From positions 1-6,137 of the forward strand of contig JAGOEF010000101.1 in the NCBI GenBank assembly GCA_017997855.1: a stretch of 6,137 nucleotides of DNA, written 5' to 3'. Source of the stretch: Bacteroidales bacterium. Lineage in GTDB: Bacteria; Bacteroidota; Bacteroidia; Bacteroidales; ML635J-15. Below, piece after piece: positions 1 to 6,137 of the stretch. The notes below the pieces were generated by a model that made no database searches, was not told where the DNA came from, and saw nothing but the letters and a program-made list of their open reading frames with translations. The translations under genes and the position numbers were made by a program. Numbering within the stretch: position 1 is the first letter of the stretch; every line of letters starts with the position of its first letter.

Positions 1-3000
1 ATTCGATACGGTATTACCAATATTAATAGTATCAGCTGTAATCGGTGCCGAAACCCAATCGTAGTTTCCGCTGTAGCGTGCATTGGCAGTCACCCAGTTG
101 AAAATTCCGATTTTATTGATGGGTATTGTATAGGTTACATCAAACGTATGATGGTACTGGGTATTCCTGCCCATATTCAACAGGTTCGTGTAAATGGTAT
201 CCATCTTGGCTTCATAATCGGCATCGCCTTTATAAAGTCGTCCCTGTGGTTCGTCAATACGAGCCGAGTTGGTTGCCGAGAAATCTATCTTCAGCCCTTT
301 CGAAATATTATACTTCAGGTCGTATTGCCGCTGCCATAAAAAGTCTTTATTCACCGAAACAGGCAGCCGCACATCTTCGTTATACACATTGCGCAACTGG
401 GTTTCGGCATATTGCCGGTTCAGGTTGGTGCGGAACGACAACTGCGATGGTAACAGGTAAATATTAAAATCCTTAATCAAGCGGAAAGCCGGCTTACTCA
501 GGAATTTCACATTCTTAAACGGCTCGTAATTCTTGGGCGTTGCATTATAGTTGTACGACAAGGCACCGGTAATATACCGGTTCGTATTGAACTCCGTATT
601 AATGTCACGGTGGAATGTCTCATTGAAACCATAGCTCGCCGACCAGTTCGCCAGATCGTATATCCGCATTTTCCCCGAGGTTTTATTCACCTTCACATTA
701 TTGAAGTTCAGGCTCTTCATGCTGGTATAATCCTGCGCCTTATACTTTATCTCCTTAATTTCGGCCTCCGTTTTGGTTGGGTCGCTTAAGGCAACGCTCA
801 GTGGGATATCAGGATCCAGCGGGTTGTATTCCGGGTTTTTCACGTTTTCGCTATAACCCATGTACAACGGAACCCTGACATTCAGCTTTTCGGGGAAGAA
901 TTTTCCCAATTCAAGGTTCGACGAAATATCGTAACGATTAATTTCTTCCTTCTGCCGTTCGCTAAGCTTTTGTTCAATGCTTCCAAAACCGGGTTTGCTG
1001 GTTTGACCTGCAACAGTTACCGAACCAAAGTCGGCAAGTTTTGCTGTAAAGCGGGCATTGGCAGCCCAACCACCCTTCTCGTCAAAATCGGTAAGGCGAA
1101 GTTCGTTCACCCAAATTTCGGCCGATTTGGGCAATCCGTCGTCGATGGTTGTCAAACCTGCCCTGCGCGGATTCCGCACACCAATCATCACAGTTCTCAC
1201 ATTCGAAAGGTTGGGGTTCCCCATCACGCTTACCTTATTGGCACCGTCCATCATACTGTAAACCCGGGTAAGGGTAACACCCGAACCCAGCTGCCGCATA
1301 TCGTCGTTGCGCTGCTGTTTAACCTCCTGCAGCATTTCAAAGTCAAGGTCAAGATTGTTTTCGATGGGCCATACCAGATAGCGGTCAGGGTCGTCTTCAT
1401 TCACCCCTTCGTAACGCCCTGGAGCCGTTACCTTCAACGGAATTTCGTATTCGTAGTAATTGTTCTTATAATCGCTTCCCAACCTGATGAAAACGCTCAC
1501 ATCATCGTCGTAAATTGCCGCTTCGGTGGGCAGCGATTCCGCATGAATATACATTTTCAGCTTCTTATACTTACGCATATCCATGTCGAGATTCTTATAC
1601 ACTGCCCGCGCATCACCATCCTGCAAATCGATAACCCTGAGCACCATGGCCTGTTCGTTCAACTGACGTAGTTGTGGATTGGTGGGGTCAATCTGTCGGT
1701 TAATATCGGGAGGCAGAATATAGTTTACCGGAGTTTTGTTTCCGTTCTCTTCGATGTTCACAGCTGTTACGTAAAAAGGTGTTTCGCCGAGTTCGACAGG
1801 ATTGTATTCACCCGGCTGCATAAACGAACCGTTGTATTTTCTCCATTCGCCACGCACCAGGTCAAGGGTAGCCATGCGGATAATGGTAGGATCGCTGAAT
1901 CCTTTCATAAACATGCGCACAAAACGAATCGATTTAAAATCCTGAATAACTCCTACCCTTCGGTCGTAACTGTACACAGGAATTTTAAACTGATACCAGG
2001 TTACCTTCGAGCGTTCGTTGTTGGCAAATTTGGCATTGTACTCAATTTTATCGGTAATAAAATTCTTACCCACCACAAAGTCTTCGGGGCGAATACTCAC
2101 ACGGTACTGGAAATAGGTTTCATTCTCGTTGAGCGTATTATCGCGGTTGATATCTTCCACATTGGGTGAAGCCGAAGCAGAGGTTGAATAATCCTCGTTC
2201 GATTGGTCAGACGAAGGCGAATTTCCTTCCAGACCGTTGTACAATTTGTAACGTTCATTAATACCCAGATTCTGATCATCGTAATCGGTTCCGCGATAGT
2301 AATGATAGTTATCGTTCGAGGGGTCATTAAGCGCGTTCAGATAAGCAGCCGATTCGGTACCATATAACTGTGCCAGTTGATCGAGATAATTATGCCATCC
2401 GCCAGAAAGGGCAAAGAACGAACGTTCCTGTTCGTCGTTGAGGCCATCGAGACCGATATCCTGAAAGGCCCTCGATACGGCATCATTGTCGAATGCACTC
2501 ACCAGCGACTGTATCATGGGAATAATACCCCATAAGGTAGTGTCAACCGCATTGTTGTTGGCCGGGGTAGGCAAACCATGCTCAAACGATTTACGGCCAT
2601 CTTTCAGCACATCTTCCGAAACATCACCCAGATTAAAATAGAGGTCTCCACCGGTGTTCAGCGAATCTTCAACAAAAGGATCCATCATCCAGAATTCGAT
2701 GTATTCAATATTGGCTTCTTCGAAATCGTTTGTTTCGAGTTTACGCATAATACCGCCCCAGCGTGTTGATGGATTGGTGAGTTTACCATCGGGAGTAAGT
2801 CCGTTTACCGCATAGTTATACGGCCCCTTCTCTTCGGGATAATATGCCAGATTGAGGACGGCCATATTCGTAGGGATACCTGTAACACTTTCCTTATAAG
2901 GGAAAATCTCGCTTTCGTAGACTTCGCGTACCATGTGACTCGACTGCATTTCGGGATCAACGGGCGAACTGGTTCTGTAGAACAAGGGGTCGATGACGTA

Positions 3001-5658
3001 CCATGCAATTTTTGCGCGGTTGTAACCCACATCAAGTGCTGTAGAACCACTGTGTTCGGGGAACATATCCGGGTCGTTGGGGGTACTGGCAATTGTCCAT
3101 GCCGAGAAACTCTTGATATCAATATTCGATTCGCTGCCTTCGAAATCGTCGATATATGCGTTCCCTTCCTTGTCGATGGCCTTGCTGTGACCCGGGATAA
3201 GCTGGGCAAACTCACCCGTAAAGGTAAGAGTCGACATTTCTTTGGTTTCGATAAACGGAATAAAGTCGATGGCTTTTGTGAGCCAAGAAGCATTGGTACG
3301 ATATGAAGTATTGACGCCCCAGATGGTATTCGAAATTGGTTCATCACCAATAGAAACCTTCGTGGACATTGGACGTTCGGTTAAATTAAGAATGGTTGCG
3401 CCAATATTAAAGTCTTTCGATATTTCGTAATTCAGGTGGGTTCCCACCAGTGTTTTTGTCTGAATGTTGAAGAGGGAATTACTTTCGAGGGTAATTTTAA
3501 GCGGGGTTCCCGATTCGAGGATTCCGGCATCAATAATTTTCACACGTCCCAGATTATAATCAACCGTATAATGAACATTTTCGGTTAGCACCTGGGCTCC
3601 TGCAGTTACTTTTACGCTTCCCTGAGGAATATTGATGGCATTCAGCGAAATGTCGCTTCCTGACGAGGATTTATAGCGACCTGCAATAAAGAATTTATTC
3701 TTCTCGGCGATTTGACGAGCGGTACTCTGGGTACTGTCGTACAACTCCTCAAAAACATACTGGTCGGCCACTTCATTCAGCGCAGGGTTTCCTCCGGTTA
3801 TTTTTTTACGCATATAACTCCCAAACGGCTCACGTACCGGAAAAATCACCCTGCCATTCGACGGGTTTATGGTAATGCCGTTGATAAAGTCGAAAATACC
3901 ATCGGCATACGGGTCGAGTTGCGAGTTCAGGTTATCGAGATTCAGCACCGTAAGCAGTCGGGTACTGTCGATGGCCCCGGCAGGTAAAAAATTGATTTCG
4001 GTTCCTGTGCGGTCGTTTTTGTAATATACATCAAGGTAAAAATCCTGATTACTCAGTTGATATGCGCCAATGCTGTAAATGTTTTTCATCATCAGATCCC
4101 ACACTTTCATTTGCGGGGTAAACGATGTTCCCTTAATGAGTTTGAGCACCAGTGCATCAGGGGCATTTACTGAGGAATTTGAGAATTCACCCACGCGGTA
4201 AACTTTTCCGCCCACGGTATATTCATAAGCCACAGCCAGCACCTGATCGGAAGCCAGTGTAGAATTCAGCGAGATATAGCCTAACTGGGTGTTCACCGTA
4301 TATTCTGAGGGGGAAAGCAGACGTGCCGATTCAATTTTTTCGTAATCGATGCCACCTTCAAAACCTGCAGCGAGTAATGCATTACCCACAGAATTAATAT
4401 TTCGGACTTCGGGTATCAGCGTCTCGATAATTGCCAGAATATTGGCGGAATCGCTCGGATACGGGTTGGTTGAGAAACTACCGCTGTTGGTATAGCTGGC
4501 TTCGATAACATCGGGATTAGCCTCACCAAGGTCGGGGAAAGCAACAATATTTCTCGAGTTTTCGTAATTGCCCTGTTTGTTGGTAACCCAAACCTCAATT
4601 TTGTTGATATTGATACCCGAGGTGATAATTGGCAGTGACGATAAAAAGCGGTCATAGTTTTCTTTAAAGAAGTGGCCGAGAAAATAGTGTTTGTTGGCTT
4701 CGTACTTATCGGCATAAATCTCGTATTCTTTGGTTTGAGCCCCACCCTGAACTTCGATACTCGAGGTTTCGCCCTTTTGTTGCGAAAACAAAGTAGTTAT
4801 GTTTAAGCGTCCGAATTTCAATTCTGTTTTAAAGCCAAACAGGCTCTGGCTACCCGAAATAAGTGTGCCCGACAGAGGAAGTGAAACATTACCGGCCTCT
4901 ATTTTTTGAATAATCTCATCGTCGTAGCCGGTATATTCAATTTTTACGGAATTTTCGAAATCAAAAGCCGATTCAGTGTCATACTGCACATTGAGTTTCA
5001 TTTTATCGCCAATCTGGCCCACCACATTCATCTGAATTTTTTCGTCAAAGTCGAACACCACATTTCTGCGGATATTTTCGGGGTAGGTTGGATTATCGAC
5101 GTATGAAATATTGAGGCCAAAGCTTAACTCGGCAGCACCCTGGGGACGAATGTCAATGGTATTACCGCCGAAAATACGGTCGAACACTTCGCCTCCCACC
5201 TGAAGTTTGGGGATAAGCGAGCTGTAGGATTCCACCGATTCGCTGCGCGCACGCTGACGCCAATAATTTTGCATCGATTTGGCTGCATCATACTTCAGAT
5301 AATCATCGAACGAAGATGAAAAGGGCGTTTCAATATCACGGCCACCAATACGCCGACGGAAAATATAATCACCCGTGGCAGGGTCGTATTCGATATCTTC
5401 CTGAATATTGGAAGGGTCGCTGCCATAAAGCGGCGAATTGTCGGAAGGGGTAAATGGAATTCCATCGTCAGCTGCAAACGGAAAAGGCAGTTCAACATCC
5501 TTTATGGTATCGTCAATTGGAGTAGAATTCTGCTCTAACAGGTAGCGCAACGAATTATCGCCCGACAAGGTGGCATTCGAAGGAAAGATAACCGCCAAAA
5601 GCGTTATCAGTGAAGCAACACCCAGTGAATATTTTACAATTTTCTCAATCAAACCCAA
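1..5658 (-). CDS. sprA: SprA/Sov, T9SS outer-membrane translocon, C-terminus cut by window edge
   Basis: SprA forms the outer-membrane pore of the type 9 secretion system: one giant chain folds into a very large beta-barrel (36 strands in the F. johnsoniae structure) that exports folded proteins and works with partners such as PorV. The minus frame is open for 1,886 codons and leaves the window at position 1; known SprA is about 2,400 residues. The start is a TTG (5658, or 5652), since the first in-frame ATG is codon 129 and would remove the signal peptide. Residues 1-29 form a Sec signal peptide (KIVKY, then a hydrophobic stretch, possible cut after SNA29); no lipobox. Family hallmarks follow in order: SPLYGSDPSN (75-84), IDIRPQGAAELSFG (168-181), SLFGFK (272-277), GHSKAID (823-829), WYVIDPLFY (886-894), RWGGIMR (966-972), FWMMDPF (989-995), RYKLYNGLEGNSP (1136-1148), NPRRAGLTT and SAEIWVNELR (between 1496 and about 1522), ADFG (1542-1545). 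After about 1545 the chain is barrel-like. No cysteine occurs. Identification rests on recalled family motifs, not a search. Confidence 0.96.
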   Translation of the reverse strand, partial: MGLIEKIVKYSLGVASLITLLAVIFPSNATLSGDNSLRYLLEQNSTPIDDTIKDVELPFPFAADDGIPFTPSDNSPLYGSDPSNIQEDIEYDPATGDYIFRRRIGGRDIETPFSSSFDDYLKYDAAKSMQNYWRQRARSESVESYSSLIPKLQVGGEVFDRIFGGNTIDIRPQGAAELSFGLNISYVDNPTYPENIRRNVVFDFDEKIQMNVVGQIGDKMKLNVQYDTESAFDFENSVKIEYTGYDDEIIQKIEAGNVSLPLSGTLISGSQSLFGFKTELKFGRLNITTLFSQQKGETSSIEVQGGAQTKEYEIYADKYEANKHYFLGHFFKENYDRFLSSLPIITSGININKIEVWVTNKQGNYENSRNIVAFPDLGEANPDVIEASYTNSGSFSTNPYPSDSANILAIIETLIPEVRNINSVGNALLAAGFEGGIDYEKIESARLLSPSEYTVNTQLGYISLNSTLASDQVLAVAYEYTVGGKVYRVGEFSNSSVNAPDALVLKLIKGTSFTPQMKVWDLMMKNIYSIGAYQLSNQDFYLDVYYKNDRTGTEINFLPAGAIDSTRLLTVLNLDNLNSQLDPYADGIFDFINGITINPSNGRVIFPVREPFGSYMRKKITGGNPALNEVADQYVFEELYDSTQSTARQIAEKNKFFIAGRYKSSSGSDISLNAINIPQGSVKVTAGAQVLTENVHYTVDYNLGRVKIIDAGILESGTPLKITLESNSLFNIQTKTLVGTHLNYEISKDFNIGATILNLTERPMSTKVSIGDEPISNTIWGVNTSYRTNASWLTKAIDFIPFIETKEMSTLTFTGEFAQLIPGHSKAIDKEGNAYIDDFEGSESNIDIKSFSAWTIASTPNDPDMFPEHSGSTALDVGYNRAKIAWYVIDPLFYRTSSPVDPEMQSSHMVREVYESEIFPYKESVTGIPTNMAVLNLAYYPEEKGPYNYAVNGLTPDGKLTNPSTRWGGIMRKLETNDFEEANIEYIEFWMMDPFVEDSLNTGGDLYFNLGDVSEDVLKDGRKSFEHGLPTPANNNAVDTTLWGIIPMIQSLVSAFDNDAVSRAFQDIGLDGLNDEQERSFFALSGGWHNYLDQLAQLYGTESAAYLNALNDPSNDNYHYYRGTDYDDQNLGINERYKLYNGLEGNSPSSDQSNEDYSTSASASPNVEDINRDNTLNENETYFQYRVSIRPEDFVVGKNFITDKIEYNAKFANNERSKVTWYQFKIPVYSYDRRVGVIQDFKSIRFVRMFMKGFSDPTIIRMATLDLVRGEWRKYNGSFMQPGEYNPVELGETPFYVTAVNIEENGNKTPVNYILPPDINRQIDPTNPQLRQLNEQAMVLRVIDLQDGDARAVYKNLDMDMRKYKKLKMYIHAESLPTEAAIYDDDVSVFIRLGSDYKNNYYEYEIPLKVTAPGRYEGVNEDDPDRYLVWPIENNLDLDFEMLQEVKQQRNDDMRQLGSGVTLTRVYSMMDGANKVSVMGNPNLSNVRTVMIGVRNPRRAGLTTIDDGLPKSAEIWVNELRLTDFDEKGGWAANARFTAKLADFGSVTVAGQTSKPGFGSIEQKLSERQKEEINRYDISSNLELGKFFPEKLNVRVPLYMGYSENVKNPEYNPLDPDIPLSVALSDPTKTEAEIKEIKYKAQDYTSMKSLNFNNVKVNKTSGKMRIYDLANWSASYGFNETFHRDINTEFNTNRYITGALSYNYNATPKNYEPFKNVKFLSKPAFRLIKDFNIYLLPSQLSFRTNLNRQYAETQLRNVYNEDVRLPVSVNKDFLWQRQYDLKYNISKGLKIDFSATNSARIDEPQGRLYKGDADYEAKMDTIYTNLLNMGRNTQYHHTFDVTYTIPINKIGIFNWVTANARYSGNYDWVSAPITADTINIGNTVSN
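5572..5658 (-). other. Sec signal peptide of SprA (codons 1-29)
   Basis: The first residues contain positively charged K6 and K9, then a hydrophobic stretch of about 15 residues (SLGVASLITLLAVIF, 11-25), then PSNA with small residues at -3 (S27) and -1 (A29), a usual signal peptidase I site. Mature SprA would begin TLSGDNS. There is no cysteine, so it is not a lipoprotein. The clean signal peptide directly after the TTG codons is the main reason for placing the start there. If TTG 5652 is used, the peptide is two residues shorter and equally good. Confidence 0.75.
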
Positions 5659-5679
5659 ATCGTTTAAAGTTCCTTTAAA
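5650..5679 (-). promoter_or_regulatory. ruvA-sprA junction: translation start region of sprA
   Basis: On the minus strand the sequence AAAGGA (5676-5671), inside the last codons of ruvA, is the only Shine-Dalgarno-like stretch before sprA. It lies 12 bases from the TTG at 5658 and 18 from the TTG at 5652, so the upstream TTG is the better choice, although the spacing is long for either. The sprA frame is closed upstream by a TAA at 5688-5686, and no ATG or GTG occurs between that stop and the signal peptide. Bacteroidota often start translation without a strong Shine-Dalgarno, so this is weak support. The 5-base gap suggests that ribosomes finishing ruvA may restart on sprA. I see no promoter of the Bacteroidota type (TTTG near -33, TAnnTTTG near -7) here, which favours a shared transcript. 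Confidence 0.5.
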
Positions 5680-6137
5680 GCACGCTTAACCACTTGTTCC
5701 ACCGATGCTGCGGCCCCATCTTTCAGGATATTCCTCAACACTTTATCGATGGCCGATTTATTAAAACCAAGCATCAATAATGCTTGTAACGCATCATCGT
5801 GTAAACTATTGCCCGAAGCGTTAAAATTTTGTGAAATATCCACAGAAATATTACCGATTTTATCTTTCAGTTCGATAACCATTCGTTCTGCTGATTTCTG
5901 CCCGATACCTTTGATGGTTTTCAAAACACCGATATTGTTGGTGGCAATGGCGGTTATCAACTCATCGGGACTGAGCGAAGAAAGAATCATACGGGCTGTG
6001 TTGGGGCCAATTCCATTCACCAGAATCAACTGCCTGAACACAGCACGCTCTTGTTTTTCGGCAAAGCCGTACAGGGTATGCGCATCCTCGCGCACAATCA
6101 GGTGCAAATAGAGTTGAACCTCGAGCCCCTGCTTCAG
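5664..6137 (-). CDS. ruvA: RuvA, Holliday junction branch migration DNA-binding subunit, N-terminus cut by window edge
   Basis: RuvA tetramers bind the four-way DNA junction in recombination and repair and load the RuvB ATPase rings that drive branch migration; RuvC then cuts the junction. The visible part is 157 codons plus TAA. The frame is open to the window edge, so the true start and about 40 residues of the N-terminal OB-fold domain lie outside; the TTG at 6107 is an internal leucine. In window numbering (first visible residue = 1), HLIVREDAHTLYGF (12-25) is the signature end of domain I. Two helix-hairpin-helix motifs follow, VNGIGPNTA (40-48) and IKGIGQKSAERM (75-86), which contact the DNA backbone. 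A linker of variable sequence (about 95-110) leads to the C-terminal RuvB-binding domain III, with LQALLMLGF and the end VKRALKEL. Nothing is missing or broken in the visible part. sprA begins 5 bases after the stop. Confidence 0.97.
   Translation of the reverse strand: MKQGLEVQLYLHLIVREDAHTLYGFAEKQERAVFRQLILVNGIGPNTARMILSSLSPDELITAIATNNIGVLKTIKGIGQKSAERMVIELKDKIGNISVDISQNFNASGNSLHDDALQALLMLGFNKSAIDKVLRNILKDGAAASVEQVVKRALKEL

Noticed and set aside
126..467. Plus-strand open frames near the window start (113 and 63 codons)
   Set aside because: They overlap the barrel-like part of sprA on the other strand, have odd composition and overlap each other in different frames.
970..2169. Two adjoining plus-strand open frames of 233 and 165 codons (970-1671 and 1672-2169)
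   Set aside because: They lie in the frame exactly antisense to the sprA codons. They stay open because sprA here rarely uses TTA, CTA or TCA, the codons whose complements are stops. Their translations show no recognisable domain, while the opposite strand encodes clear SprA motifs.
2805..3350. Minus-strand open frame of 181 codons
   Set aside because: It is out of frame with sprA, inside its conserved region (GHSKAID, WYVIDPLFY), and its protein is rich in Arg, Ser and Pro as expected for a frame-shifted shadow. The same holds for the minus frames at 2097-2327, 4416-4745 and 5295-5498.
5272..5274. ATG codon 129 as the start of sprA
   Set aside because: It would remove the signal peptide and the conserved N-terminal segment, which are in frame and intact upstream.
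5656..5663. ACGATTTG before sprA as a Bacteroidota -7 box (TAnnTTTG)
   Set aside because: It misses the TA at the first two positions, overlaps the start codon itself, and has no TTTG at a suitable distance upstream.
5664..6107. ruvA starting at the TTG at 6107
   Set aside because: The frame continues to the window edge with LKQGLEVQLYLHLIVRED, which is normal RuvA domain I sequence, so the TTG is an internal leucine and the gene is simply cut by the window.
5749..6111. Plus-strand open frame of 120 codons opposite ruvA
   Set aside because: It is antisense to the conserved helix-hairpin-helix and RuvB-binding parts of RuvA; its sequence has no recognisable content.
1..6137. tRNA, rRNA, CRISPR array, insertion sequence, long repeats, or an undescribed multi-gene system
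   Set aside because: Two intact but edge-truncated genes of known families fill the window on one strand apart from 5 bases; I found no repeat array, terminal inverted repeats, transposase or RNA fold signature to support any of these.

Overview
The window looks like a chromosomal segment from a member of the Bacteroidota. I base this on two genes: a very large SprA/Sov-type outer-membrane protein, which is specific to the type 9 secretion system (T9SS) of that phylum, and a Bacteroidota-like ruvA directly upstream of it. Both genes lie on the minus strand, and almost every base is coding. The moderate GC content and the style of the SprA motifs would suit a Bacteroidales/Marinilabiliales-like or related lineage, but I cannot place it further from sequence alone.

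Layout, read in the direction of transcription (high to low coordinates): positions 6137-5664 hold the last 157 codons and stop of ruvA, the DNA-binding subunit of the RuvAB Holliday-junction branch migration motor; its first roughly 40 residues lie beyond the window edge. After only 5 bases comes sprA, which starts at a TTG near 5658 and runs without a stop for 1,886 codons to position 1, where the window cuts it off. By comparison with the 2,403-residue Flavobacterium johnsoniae SprA, the last ~500 residues, with the rest of the outer-membrane barrel, should lie beyond position 1. I hand-translated the whole frame and found it intact.

The two genes are not functionally related in any obvious way. 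They share a transcriptional direction and near-zero spacing, which suggests one transcript and possibly translational coupling. SprA is the outer-membrane translocon of the T9SS, through which folded cargo with a C-terminal sorting domain leaves the periplasm (gliding adhesins in flavobacteria, gingipains in Porphyromonas, where the gene is called sov).

There is no RNA gene, mobile element, CRISPR array, long repeat or non-coding stretch of any length. I do not see a new system here. The points worth a second look are within the known ones: a non-ATG start for sprA, a small inverted repeat over the ruvA stop and the presumed ribosome-binding site of sprA, four aspartate-rich calcium-loop-like motifs in SprA, and the complete absence of cysteine from 1,886 residues.
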